NCBI RefSeq assembly: GCF_938039205.1
Contig: NZ_CALHVM010000006.1
Span: forward strand, 7,777 to 71,776
DNA: 64,000 nt
Origin: an uncultured Campylobacter sp.
GTDB lineage: Bacteria; Campylobacterota; Campylobacteria; Campylobacterales; Campylobacteraceae
Direction: 5' to 3'
In this document: positions 52,609-61,882 of the stretch, piece by piece
How the letters are laid out: each line of letters opens with the position of its first letter
How positions within the stretch are numbered: the stretch's first letter is position 1
Program-made: the position numbers and the translations under genes
The notes under the pieces: generated by a model
Told to the model about the DNA's origin: nothing
Seen by the model: the letters and a program-made list of their open reading frames with translations, nothing else
The model's database searches: none

Positions 52609-54524
52609 AAGAATTTTTAACCAAACTACTTGACGGAGTGAGCGAAAAGGAAGTCGCCTCCTCCGATAAAGAAATCCTACGAAATTTACTAAATTTAAAC
52701 GCCGTTAGCCACCACAAAGATCGCTACTATCTAAATAATGGTTTTGTTTGCGGCAAACTCGATATAAGCGCAAACGGCACGGGCTTTTTGGAGCCTTACG
52801 ACAAACGCTTCAAGCAAGACATAATAATAGAAAATAAAAATTTAAACGCCTCGCACTACGGCGACATCGTGCTGGCAAAGCTTTTGCCGCTAAAGAAAAA
52901 ACGCCAAAGCGCCAAAGTCGTGATGACGCTAAAACTCGCCAACGAAACGAGCGTAGTCTATACCAAGCAAATAGGCTCGGCAATCCTTGGCGTAAACGTA
53001 AAAACCGCGCTCAGCTCGGCTCTAAAAGCCTCGCAAAAATCGCTAAAAATGCTGCCGCCCGGCACTCTACTAAAAATCGGCAATCTAAACAACGAAATAG
53101 TCGAAGTCATCGGCAATATCAACGACCCGCTCAGCGACGAAAAAATCTCGCTCGCCGTATTTAACAAAAACAACGAATTTAACGAGGAGTGCGAAGCTGA
53201 AGCTCTAGCGTGGGGCGACGAGGTCGATGCCTCGATGTATCCGCAAAGGGTAGATTTAAGGGAATTACCTTTTTGCACGATCGATCCGGTAGACGCCAAA
53301 GACTTTGACGACGCGATATATTTTGACGAGAAAAAGCGCGAAATTTACGTCGCGATCGCAGACGTTAGCGAATACGTCACGCCCTACTCTCCGATAGACG
53401 CCGAGGCCAAAACGCGCGGATTTTCGATATATTTTCCGCACAAAGCCGTACCGATGCTGCCGCGAAATTTGAGCGAAAACATCTGCTCTTTAAAGCCAAA
53501 CGTCGCGCGCCTTGCGTTTTGTTTCAAAATCACGCTAGACGAAGAGGGTGAAGTCGTAAAAGAAGAGCTCCTAGAAGCTCTAATCGCCTCAAAAAGACGC
53601 TTTAACTACGACGAGGTCGATCAAATTTTACGCGGCGAACGCGAGGATGAAACCTGCTGGATAAAACCTCTTTTCGCACTCACCTCGCGCCTACGCAAAA
53701 AACGCCTAAAAAACGCATTTGACTTTAGGACGCAGGAACTTCGCATGAGCCTTGACGCGGACGGCAGGCTTGCCTCTACGAGATTTGAGACCGATACGGA
53801 CTCGCACAGACTAGTCGAGGACTGCATGCTGCTAGCCAACGTCGCGGCGGCAAAACGCATCGGCAAAGGCGTTTTTAGAAATCACGGCTCGCCGGATCTG
53901 CGAAAAATACAAATTTTACTAGAAGATCTCGGCGCTTTGGGCTTTGACTTCGTTTATGAGAGCGATATCGCAAATTTGGTTCGCAAAATCCAGGCGCAGG
54001 CCGATGCAGTAGGCAACCGCGAGGAGATCGACAAACTCATCATAAAATCTCAAAAAAAGGCCGAATACGGCGCGCAAAATTTAGGCCACTTCGGGCTAGG
54101 TTTTGAGCGCTACACGCACTTTACGAGCCCGATCCGCCGCTACTCCGACCTTACGCTGCACCGCCTTTTAAAGGCCAAACTGCGCAATGACGAGAAATTT
54201 TTCAACTATCTGCTTTTAAATATCGAAGCGACTTGTTTAAATTTAAGCGAACTCGAGCGCGAAGCCGACAGGGTCGCATTTGACTTTATGGATAGGAAAT
54301 TTGCGCGCTGGGCGCAAGAGCGCATCGGACAGCGATTTAGCGCCTATATCGGCGAAAATCAAAACGTTGCGGTCGCTAGGCTTGACGACGAGATAAAGGG
54401 CGCCAGGATATTTTTGGGCGCGTACGGCGTAAATTTGCTACAAAAAGTCATCGTCGAAATCACGGACGCAAATATCGCAACGGCCGAAATTTTCGGCAAA
54501 GTCGTAAAGAAAATCGATGTATAG
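52605..54524 (+). CDS. rnr: RNase R/II-type 3'-5' exoribonuclease
   Basis: The RNB catalytic domain has CTIDPVDAKDFDDAIYFDE with the acidic metal cluster, ADVSEYVTPYSPIDAEAKTR and HFTSPIRRYSDLTLHRLL. A cold-shock-like domain precedes it. The C-terminal S1 part is short or divergent, and the product of 639 residues is smaller than E. coli RNase R. A GTG start overlaps the HDOD stop. As the only RNB enzyme expected in Campylobacter, rnr is the likely name. Confidence 0.9.
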   Translation: MKEFLTKLLDGVSEKEVASSDKEILRNLLNLNAVSHHKDRYYLNNGFVCGKLDISANGTGFLEPYDKRFKQDIIIENKNLNASHYGDIVLAKLLPLKKKRQSAKVVMTLKLANETSVVYTKQIGSAILGVNVKTALSSALKASQKSLKMLPPGTLLKIGNLNNEIVEVIGNINDPLSDEKISLAVFNKNNEFNEECEAEALAWGDEVDASMYPQRVDLRELPFCTIDPVDAKDFDDAIYFDEKKREIYVAIADVSEYVTPYSPIDAEAKTRGFSIYFPHKAVPMLPRNLSENICSLKPNVARLAFCFKITLDEEGEVVKEELLEALIASKRRFNYDEVDQILRGEREDETCWIKPLFALTSRLRKKRLKNAFDFRTQELRMSLDADGRLASTRFETDTDSHRLVEDCMLLANVAAAKRIGKGVFRNHGSPDLRKIQILLEDLGALGFDFVYESDIANLVRKIQAQADAVGNREEIDKLIIKSQKKAEYGAQNLGHFGLGFERYTHFTSPIRRYSDLTLHRLLKAKLRNDEKFFNYLLLNIEATCLNLSELEREADRVAFDFMDRKFARWAQERIGQRFSAYIGENQNVAVARLDDEIKGARIFLGAYGVNLLQKVIVEITDANIATAEIFGKVVKKIDV

Positions 54525-55503
54525 AAAAGAGCTTGAAGCCGCGCTAAATTCGGCTAAATTTCCAAATTATTTCTTGCTTTACGGAGCGGACGAATACCAA
54601 ATCGAGCTTTTTGCAAAGGAAATTTTAGCCAAATTTAAAGATTTCGAAATTTTGAGCCTTTACTACGACGAGTACGATTTTGACGCTGCGCGAGCGCATC
54701 TTTGCGAGCCTTCGCTTTTTGGCGGCAGTCCGCTTTTGCACGTAAAAAGCGATAAAAAAATCCCCGCAAAAGAGCTAAAAATCCTGATAGACGGTTGCAA
54801 AAACGGCGGCGTATTTATTTTTGAGCTTTTTGAGTCCGACGCCAAAGCCGTTTTTGATACGCAAAAGGCTTTTGGGGTAAATTTTGCAAGATTTTTTAAA
54901 CCCGGCTCGCCCGAAGAAGCCGTAAATTTGCTCGGCAGACAAGCCGCAAAAATGAGCCTAAACATCACAAAAAACGCGCTTTTTGAACTCTACCGCATAC
55001 ATAACGAAAATTTATATCTGGCTGCAAGCGAGCTAAACAAACTAGCCTCTCTAAACGAACCCATAAACGAAAATATCGTGAGAAGCTTGGTCTTTTCGCT
55101 ATCAAGCGTTAGTTTTGACGATTTTTTCGATAAATTTATCGCATTAAAGGATATCAGAGCCGATTTTTTTTCCTGCGCGGATGATGGAAATTTTAATGAA
55201 ATTTTATTTATAAACTCCCTTTACCGCGCGTTTTTTAGACTTTTTAAGCTACATGCCGGCATCAAAATAACAGGTAAATTTGACATAAAAGAAACGCTCG
55301 GCTATGCGCCGCCGCCAAACGTCGCAAACGAACTAAAAAGACAGTGCTTAGCTGTAAATTTAAAAGCGTATAGGGAAATTTTTACTGCGATAAATTTGGC
55401 AGAATTTGAGCTGAAAACAAACTCCGCGCTCGATAAAAAAACTTTTCTACTCTCCTGCGTGCTGGGCCTACAAAACCTTATCGGCAAAAACAGCAAATAT
55501 TAA
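54517..55503 (+). CDS. holA: DNA polymerase III delta subunit
   Basis: The clamp loader wrench that opens the sliding clamp. The 328-residue product has YFLLYGADEYQIELFAKEI at the start and the three-domain architecture of the family (LNEPINENIV, then a C-terminal helical collar). It has no ATPase motifs. It overlaps rnr by 8 bases. Confidence 0.88.
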   Translation: MYRKELEAALNSAKFPNYFLLYGADEYQIELFAKEILAKFKDFEILSLYYDEYDFDAARAHLCEPSLFGGSPLLHVKSDKKIPAKELKILIDGCKNGGVFIFELFESDAKAVFDTQKAFGVNFARFFKPGSPEEAVNLLGRQAAKMSLNITKNALFELYRIHNENLYLAASELNKLASLNEPINENIVRSLVFSLSSVSFDDFFDKFIALKDIRADFFSCADDGNFNEILFINSLYRAFFRLFKLHAGIKITGKFDIKETLGYAPPPNVANELKRQCLAVNLKAYREIFTAINLAEFELKTNSALDKKTFLLSCVLGLQNLIGKNSKY

Positions 55504-55515
55504 GTAAAAAAAAGA

Positions 55516-55521
55516 TAAAAT
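55516..55521 (+). promoter_or_regulatory. -10 element for rpsF-ssb-rpsR
   Basis: TAAAAT after an A-rich run lies 72 bases before the rpsF ATG. The leader is long enough for the hairpin listed next. Confidence 0.45.
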
Positions 55522-55542
55522 CAGCTCTTGTCGAAAGACTTC

Positions 55543-55566
55543 CTTGCCCGTTTGCAACCGCGCAAG
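55543..55566 (+). promoter_or_regulatory. Leader hairpin before rpsF, possible S6:S18 binding site
   Basis: CTTGC (55543-55547) pairs with GCAAG (55562-55566), enclosing CCG and ACC triplets. Many bacteria have an S6:S18-binding leader here with an exposed CCG in an internal loop. The fit is by eye only. Confidence 0.3.
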
Positions 55567-55593
55567 CGAGCTTAATACCCACAAGGAGAATCA

Positions 55594-55980
55594 ATGAAGC
55601 ACTACGAGCTTTTATTCATTTTGAAGCCTACTTTGACGGAAGAAGAAGTAAGCGCAAAAGTTGATTTCGTTAAAGAAATCCTAACCAAAAACGGTGCAAA
55701 TATCGCGTCTGTTCAGTCTATGGGCACTAGAAAACTAGCCTACACCGTAAAAAAATACGAGCGCGGAACTTATTTCGTCGTGTATTTCGAAGCTCCAACC
55801 CAGGCTATTGCCGAGGTCGAGCGTATCATCAGAATCACCGAAGATATCATCAAATTCTTAACGGTCAAATTTGAAAACAAAAAAGAGATCGCCGCTTGGG
55901 AAAAGATGAGCAAGGGCATCAAACTAAACAAAAAAGAACCGAAAGTCAAAGCAGAAGAAGCTCCGACAACGCAAGAATAA
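55594..55980 (+). CDS. rpsF: 30S ribosomal protein S6
   Basis: S6 pairs with S18 on the platform of the small subunit. The 128-residue product begins MKHYELLFILKPTLTEEEV and has RKLAYTVKKYERGTYFVVYF. A charged tail ends the protein. It heads the conserved cluster rpsF-ssb-rpsR behind AAGGAG. Confidence 0.97.
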   Translation: MKHYELLFILKPTLTEEEVSAKVDFVKEILTKNGANIASVQSMGTRKLAYTVKKYERGTYFVVYFEAPTQAIAEVERIIRITEDIIKFLTVKFENKKEIAAWEKMSKGIKLNKKEPKVKAEEAPTTQE

Positions 55981-55989
55981 GGACAAAAA

Positions 55990-56571
55990 ATGTTTAATAG
56001 AGTCGTTTTAGTAGGAAATTTGACACGAGATATCGAGCTTAGATATACGACTGCGGGCGCAGCCATAGGCAACAGCGCCATCGCCGTAACTAGAAAATTT
56101 AACGTAAACGGCGAAAAACGCGAAGAAACGTGCTTTATTGACATTACATTTTTCGGAAAACAAGCAGAGATAGCAAACCAATATCTTTCCAAAGGTTCAA
56201 AGCTTCTAGTCGAGGGTCGCCTAAAATTCGACCAGTGGACGGATAATAACGGACAAAACAGAAGCAAGCACACAATCAGTGTGGAAAATATGGAGATGCT
56301 AGGCGGAGGACAACAGCAAGGCGGATATAATCAAAATAGTAATCAAGGCTATCAGCAAGGCGGTTACCAAAATAACAGCTACGGCGGCGGCTATCAAGGC
56401 GGACAAAATCAACAAAATAGCTACGCTCAAGGCGGCGCGCAAAAGCAAAATTTTAATAAACCGCAGCAACAAAAGCAACAGCCAAAAGACGAATACTATG
56501 GCGATAACGTCCGAGAAATAGATATAGATGCCGACAAATACGATGACGGCGACGAAACGATACCATTTTAA
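55990..56571 (+). CDS. ssb: Single-stranded DNA-binding protein
   Basis: The N-terminal OB fold (1-105) begins MFNRVVLVGNLTRDIELRY. A flexible tail rich in Gly, Gln, Asn and Tyr follows, and the acidic tip GDETIPF binds partner proteins. The product is 193 residues. It coats single-stranded DNA in replication, repair and transformation. Confidence 0.97.
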   Translation: MFNRVVLVGNLTRDIELRYTTAGAAIGNSAIAVTRKFNVNGEKREETCFIDITFFGKQAEIANQYLSKGSKLLVEGRLKFDQWTDNNGQNRSKHTISVENMEMLGGGQQQGGYNQNSNQGYQQGGYQNNSYGGGYQGGQNQQNSYAQGGAQKQNFNKPQQQKQQPKDEYYGDNVREIDIDADKYDDGDETIPF

Positions 56572-56585
56572 TTAAGGAAAAAACG

Positions 56586-56846
56586 ATGGCTGAAAAAAGA
56601 AAATATTCACGCAAATACTGCAAATTTACAGAGGCAAAGATAGATTTTATCGACTACAAGGATACTTCCCTTTTGAAGTACTGCTTGTCAGAAAGATTTA
56701 AAATCATGCCAAGACGCCTAACCGGCACTTCTAAAAAATACCAAGAGATGGTCGAAAAGGCTATCAAGCGCGCTCGCCAAGCAGCTTTGATACCTTACGT
56801 AGTCGATCGCGACGACGTAGTAACTAATCCTTTTGAAGGACTATAA
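56586..56846 (+). CDS. rpsR: 30S ribosomal protein S18
   Basis: The 86-residue basic protein has KYCKFTEAKIDFIDYKDTSL and IMPRRLTGTSKKYQ, the S18 signature. It is the last gene of the cluster and is followed by a terminator. Confidence 0.97.
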   Translation: MAEKRKYSRKYCKFTEAKIDFIDYKDTSLLKYCLSERFKIMPRRLTGTSKKYQEMVEKAIKRARQAALIPYVVDRDDVVTNPFEGL

Positions 56847-56850
56847 TTTT

Positions 56851-56870
56851 TAAGCCCTTTTTAGGGCTTA
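56851..56870 (+). terminator. Terminator after rpsR
   Basis: TAAGCCCT pairs with AGGGCTTA around a TTTT loop, followed by AATTTCTT. It marks the left edge of the accessory island before lon. Confidence 0.8.
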
Positions 56871-57060
56871 AATTTCTTAAATTTTATTTCCACCACCCAC
56901 CCATACATCACTTTTCTTAGATTGATAAGACAAAAATACAAACTATAATAACTTAAACGTAGTTTTAGCTACGACTTACATTGCCACCCAAAGAACTCCT
57001 ATTATCTTTAATAAAATATGATAGAACTCTTTTGAATCTTTACTATTGTTACGCCCACAT

Positions 57061-58253
57061 TTAGGATATCTTTTTATTACCGCCCACTAGAGTATTGTCT
57101 CCTTTGTTTGCGTCTATGAGTATATTTTCTGCGTTTCTATCGCCTACTAGGACGTGATCTATCTCGTTTAGTTCCAGTATGTTTGATTCTACCAATACCT
57201 TGTTTTTTAGGAATTTTACTCTGCCTTCATCTGCCAGCCAAGTGTTTAGCTTTAGTAGCTCTTTAGTAACCATACCGTTTCTCTGCGCTATGGTTGAGAG
57301 GGTATCTCCGCTTTTTACTTTATATATTCCTTTGCTTCCCAGATCCAGCTCTTCGCCTGTTCTTATCAGGATATTGGAAAGTAGGAAAGATACCTGAGGT
57401 ATCTTATCGATTGCGTTTCTTATCTCTAAATTTGAAAGGTTTCTTATGTCGTAGGTGTGGGAGTTGAGGGTTACGGTTGGGATGTTAGGCATAGCGTTTA
57501 TGACCTCAAATATCTCGGTAGCTTGTTTTACGCTACCTACCTCGGAGGCTGTTTTTATGGCTAGTGCATTTTTGTTTTTTTCGAGCGTAATTCTTTGGAT
57601 AAAATCAGAATTTGAAACCGTGCTGATATCTACTTTGCTTAAATCCCTAGTTTGGATATATCTTGCGTACTGAGGAAATACTTTTTTGCAAAAATTTCCA
57701 TTGCTGCTTTCCATTTCTTTGAGAATAAATTCTTTTTGGGAGATTTTGCCGTAGATGGTAGGAGTGTAGAGTTCAATTTCTTTATTGGTATAATGATCAA
57801 TAAATTGATTAATAATTTCTTCTAAATTATTTAATAGATAATCTGTGCCATATGATACAACTATAAATAAGCTTGTTGTTCCAACTACTGCCAATCCTGT
57901 TGCCATTACACCAGTTCCCAAAAGCAATGTTGCTCCAGCAACAATCGCAGGCGCCAAAGTCGTAGTTGCCCAATAAGATGCATAATATTTTATAGTATCT
58001 TTTGTGGTTGTTGAAGCAATCGTATAAACTATACTACCATCTTTATTTTTAGATATATTTATTGTTAAATCAGCTACCAACCCAGTAACAAATCCTACTT
58101 TTGCAATAAAAGTGGCCCCATTTTTTGCAAAATTCATCTCCTTTATTTAAAGTTTGAATCAGCGCACTAGATGTATCAAAAAACACACCAGGAACTCTTC
58201 TAATTCTTCTCTGTAAAACTTTTTGTTTCGTTGCTATCCTTGCTGCTTAGCAT
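57061..58253 (-). pseudogene. Membrane protein with LysM domain and RTX-like tail, frameshifted at its 5' end
   Basis: The main open part (58137 to 57061, 358 residues) has two or three membrane segments, a LysM domain (YKVKSGDTLSTIAQRNGM, about 270-315) and a tail with RTX-like glycine/aspartate repeats (VLVGDRNAENIL, NTLVGGN) that stops short. Its ATG touches the AAGGAG directly, a poor start. A better start is the ATG at 58253 (MLSSKDSNET) with AAGGAG six bases upstream. Restoring one frame takes two single-base shifts, one near the A5 run and one at the T4 run by 58129-58132, giving VPGVFFDTSSALIQTLNKGD then EFAKNGATF. The product may be the remnant of a larger surface protein. The joins are inference. 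Confidence 0.6.
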
Positions 58254-58263
58254 TATTGTCTCC

Positions 58264-58880
58264 TTATATTAATTTAAATCTAACCGAATAATCCATTACG
58301 GCTTTAGCTCTTAGCTCCTTTGAACCAAATCTAAAAATACTTTTATTTCCAGATATATCAACTAAAGAAAATATAAATATATCTAGTTTAATATCATCTT
58401 CTGCACATTTAATTTCCAGGATATTTTTCCATCCGTTGCATACGCAAAATTCTTTATTTTGACGAGCGCTTGTGTCAAGTATGTATATGGAACCTAAGTC
58501 AAATTTATTTCCATTAAAGGATATCAAATATTTATTTGTTAAATATAGACCTTTGTGAATCCAATTGGTTATAAAAAGATACACCAGTAAAATGCAAAAA
58601 ATATAAAAAAAATAATACATGCTTTTACAAATGCGCTTTGTTGCTCAAAATTTTGCCCAAAAAACAATGTATATAAAAATGTTACAATACAAAGCAAGGC
58701 AAATAAAAACCTAACAAAGTGCTCTTTAACGTGGTTTCCTTTATATCGGCAGATGATGTACTCATCCTCATCAAGCTTAATATTTTCAGGCAAATCCATA
58801 AACTCGTTATCATCTTTTTCCATCTCACCCCACCCAAATTCAAGTTCCCATATTTTACCCCCGCCTGCCTTAAACCACAT
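58264..58880 (-). pseudogene. Two-segment membrane protein gene, frameshifted at a T8 run (bPH-like)
   Basis: Two overlapping frames (58880-58569 and 58620-58264) make one coherent protein if one T is added to the T8 run at 58605-58612. The first part has ENIKLDEDEYIICRYKG and the first membrane segment (FLFALLCIVTFLYTLFFG). Joined at ACIIFFYIFCILLVYLFITN it continues with LYLTNKYLISFNGNKFDLGS and ends YSVRFKLI. The order (polar N-terminus, two helices, then TNKYL-type strand region) resembles bacterial PH-domain membrane proteins. An ATG at 58823 is a possible alternative start. It lies 11 bases before the LysM gene and was probably in one operon with it. Confidence 0.6.
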
Positions 58881-59402
58881 TATTGTGATTAAATTTAGAC
58901 CTAAATTTCAGAGCAGTTAGGAAAGTAGAGTTTGCGAAGGATATCTTTTTTGTTTTTTATCGTTTACTTATTTGGTGTGTCCCTATCCACCAAAATCCGT
59001 ATCCTTCTCCTCTCTTGCTAAACCCCTAGAATCCACTAACCCTTCCATCCTATCTTCTAAGCTTTAAACTATGCTAGCAAACGAAGAAATAAGATCAAGC
59101 ATATATCCCAGACTTAACCTAAGCACAAATAGCAAATACTAAGAAATATGCACGCTCAATAAAACTTAAGTAAATTTTAGCGCGGCTTGGTTTTATTGTC
59201 TGCAAAGTATTTTATCGATTTTAGTAAAACGCGATATAATCTTTTTCTGCCTTTACAGTTATTGCATCTAAACTCTATTTCATCATGCTCGCTACTTTTA
59301 AGAATATTGTTAAAATCATGGCGTTTGTGCTATACAAAAATTTTTAACTTATCTTGAGCCTAAATAAAATTTTTAATCATCAATTGATAATATTAAAGTA
59401 GA
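58881..59402. other. Non-coding stretch with possible gene remnant
   Basis: No intact gene is visible in these 522 bases. On the minus strand at about 58980-59070 a short open piece reads LEDRMEGLVDSRGLAREEKD then TDFGG and stops. It looks like the end of a real protein and may be a remnant. A TATAAT near 59232 on the plus strand leads nowhere. The stretch is poorer in AAATTT words and G+C than the flanking core genes. Confidence 0.45.
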
Positions 59403-59430
59403 AATTTAGCCTCGCTATCGAGGCTAAATT
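59403..59430 (-). terminator. Terminator after lon
   Basis: AATTTAGCCTCG (59403-59414) and CGAGGCTAAATT (59419-59430) form a perfect 12-bp stem with a 4-base loop, 16 bases after the lon stop. On the minus strand the 3' arm runs into TCTACTTT. Confidence 0.85.
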
Positions 59431-59446
59431 TAATTAAATTTAGTAG

Positions 59447-61873
59447 TTACTTTGCGACAAACGCATTTTTTAGCACGTCTTCGATGACGTCCACGGGTAA
59501 AATTTGCATATCTTTTTTGACGTCTTGCGGGATATCGCCCAGATCGCGTTCATAGTTTTTGCGCGGTATCAGAGCGGTTTTGATGCCGGCCTTATGCGCG
59601 GCTATGAGCTTTTCTTTTAGCCCGCCGATAGGCAGCACGCGGCCGCTTAGCGTGATCTCGCCCGTCATCGCTACGTCGCTTCGCACTTTGGTATCCGTTA
59701 GGATTGAGGCAATCGCCGTCACCATCGTGATACCCGCGCTAGGCCCGTCTTTTGGCGTAGCGCCCTCGGGTACGTGGATGTGCAGATCGTAGCGACGATA
59801 CACTTCGCTAGGGCTTGGCTCTTTTTTCACGCCATCTTTGACGTCTTCAGGCAAGCTCGGGATGATTTTTGCAGGCACTTTTATCTTTTTAGCATCGATT
59901 AGTACCTTGACAAGGCTAAACGCTATATATGCGCTCTCTTTCATCACGTCGCCCAAAGACCCCGTTATCTGCAGGCCGCCCTTGCCTTGTATGCGTATGG
60001 CTTCGATCTTTAGCACGTCGCCGCCCACGCTCGTCCACGCTAGCCCGTTTACCTGGCCGATTTGCGGTTTTTTGTCTGCATGCTCAATCTCAAAGACCTT
60101 CTTTTCCAAAAACTCGTTCAAATTTTTAGTCGTCACGGTTATCTTTTGCGCCTCACCCCCCAGTAGCCTTTTTGCCGCCTTTCTAAAGATATCTGCTAGG
60201 CGGCGGCGCAGGTTTCGCACCCCGCTTTCGCGCGTGTAGTCTGATATGATAAGGCTTAGCACGTCTTTACCTAGAGTCACTTCGCTTGGCTTTAGTCCAT
60301 GTTTTTTGAGCTCTTGGGGGATTAGATATTTTTTAGCGATCTCAAATTTTTCCTGCGGGGTGTATGAGCTAAGCTCGATAAACTCCATCCTATCGCGAAG
60401 CGCGGGCGGTATGGCGCCGACGTCGTTTGCCGTCGCGACGAAAACGACCTTGCTAAGGTCAATATTAAAATTTAAATAATAATCCCTAAATTTGTTATTT
60501 TGCTCAGGATCTAAAATTTCTAGTAGTACCGCCGTCGGGTCGCCGCGAAAGCTCCTGCCGACCTTATCGATCTCGTCTAGTACGACGACCGGATTCATTT
60601 GCTTGGCTTCGATTAGTCCCTGCACGATGCGACCCGGCATCGCGCCGATATAGGTACGGCGGTGTCCGCGCAGCTCGTTTACATCCTCAAGACCGCCCAG
60701 CGCCACACGCACTAGCTCGCGTTTCAGCGCCTTTGCGATGGAGTTTGCTAGGCTTGTTTTACCAACGCCTGGAGGCCCCGCAAAGCACAAGATCGCGCCG
60801 TTGTTTACCTTGCCCGCGACGCCTCGTAGCTGCAAAAGCTCGCGTAGAGCAAAATACTCCTCTATCCTATCTTTTGGCCTTTCAAGCCCGTAGTGATCGG
60901 CGTTTAGCTGCTTTGCGACCTCTTGCACGCTTAGTTTTTTGTTCGCCAGATTTTCAAACGGCACCTCTACGACCCAGTCGAGGTAGCTTTGCGTCGTGTT
61001 TGCGTCGGCGGAGTCAGGGTGCATGCGCGATAGTTTGTCGATTTGCTTTTTTATCTCCTTATACGCGTCCTCGCCCATAAATTTTTTCTTAGCTTCCAGC
61101 TTCTTGCGGTACTCCTCGATCTCCTCCTCGCGGCTCGTATCGGAGCCGAGCTCTTGCTGGATCTGCTTTAGCTGCTCTTTTAGAAAATACTCCTTATTTA
61201 CCTTGTCGATCCTTGAATGGACTTTGTTTTTTATCTCGCGCTGGAGCTTGTTTGCCTCGATCTCCTCGATGACGTAGTCGATGAGCTTTAGTAGCTTTTG
61301 CTCCAAATTTTCCTCGATAAAAAACTCGTACGCCGTTTTTTTCTTGAGCCTTAGCGAGCTTAAGATGAGATCGCAAACTCGGCTAGGCTCGGCGCTCTCC
61401 TCTATAGTTTTTAAAAGATCCGGCGGGAAAAAGTGGCTAAGCGCAGCCAGATCTCGCACCTTTTCGCGAAGTACGGTTAGTAGCGCGTCGCTTTTGGTGT
61501 TTTCGGGTCTTTTTTCGTGCAACACGTCTACAACGGCTTGCAGCGGCTTTGAGGATACTTTTGAGACTATGCGGCCTTTGCTAGTTCCTTGAAATAAAAT
61601 TTTTACTCTACCGTCCGGTAGCGGCACTCGCCTCATCACGGTGCCTATTACGCCGGCATCGTAGATGGAGTCAAATTCTCGCGCGCCTTCGTTTTGTGCT
61701 TTCGTCGGTACGACTAGGATTGGGCTTTGCGACTCGAGAGCCAAATTTAGCGCTTCGATATTTTCCTCGTCGCTCAAAAAAAGCGGCGTGATCATAAACG
61801 GATATAAAAACAGCTCGTCCTCCACGATGACGGGTAGCTGCGCCGGGAACATTTTTGATTCGTAAATTTGCAA
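59447..61873 (-). CDS. lon: ATP-dependent protease Lon
   Basis: Cytosolic protease that degrades damaged and regulatory proteins. The N-terminal substrate domain, the AAA+ domain (GPPGVGKTSLANSIA; VVLDEIDKV) and the protease domain with the serine in PKDGPSAG (PDGPSAG-like) and the downstream lysine region are all present. The product is 808 residues. The start is a TTG (MQIYESKMFP) seven bases after AGGAG; an ATG at 61852 would lose seven residues. Confidence 0.97.
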   Translation of the reverse strand: MQIYESKMFPAQLPVIVEDELFLYPFMITPLFLSDEENIEALNLALESQSPILVVPTKAQNEGAREFDSIYDAGVIGTVMRRVPLPDGRVKILFQGTSKGRIVSKVSSKPLQAVVDVLHEKRPENTKSDALLTVLREKVRDLAALSHFFPPDLLKTIEESAEPSRVCDLILSSLRLKKKTAYEFFIEENLEQKLLKLIDYVIEEIEANKLQREIKNKVHSRIDKVNKEYFLKEQLKQIQQELGSDTSREEEIEEYRKKLEAKKKFMGEDAYKEIKKQIDKLSRMHPDSADANTTQSYLDWVVEVPFENLANKKLSVQEVAKQLNADHYGLERPKDRIEEYFALRELLQLRGVAGKVNNGAILCFAGPPGVGKTSLANSIAKALKRELVRVALGGLEDVNELRGHRRTYIGAMPGRIVQGLIEAKQMNPVVVLDEIDKVGRSFRGDPTAVLLEILDPEQNNKFRDYYLNFNIDLSKVVFVATANDVGAIPPALRDRMEFIELSSYTPQEKFEIAKKYLIPQELKKHGLKPSEVTLGKDVLSLIISDYTRESGVRNLRRRLADIFRKAAKRLLGGEAQKITVTTKNLNEFLEKKVFEIEHADKKPQIGQVNGLAWTSVGGDVLKIEAIRIQGKGGLQITGSLGDVMKESAYIAFSLVKVLIDAKKIKVPAKIIPSLPEDVKDGVKKEPSPSEVYRRYDLHIHVPEGATPKDGPSAGITMVTAIASILTDTKVRSDVAMTGEITLSGRVLPIGGLKEKLIAAHKAGIKTALIPRKNYERDLGDIPQDVKKDMQILPVDVIEDVLKNAFVAK

Positions 61874-61882
61874 ATTTAGCTC

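Noticed and set aside
56871..57060. Short minus-strand frame with YPKCGRNN (zinc-ribbon-like) after the LysM gene stop
   Set aside because: It is only about 30 codons long with no start or ribosome site; it may be a remnant but cannot be supported as a gene.
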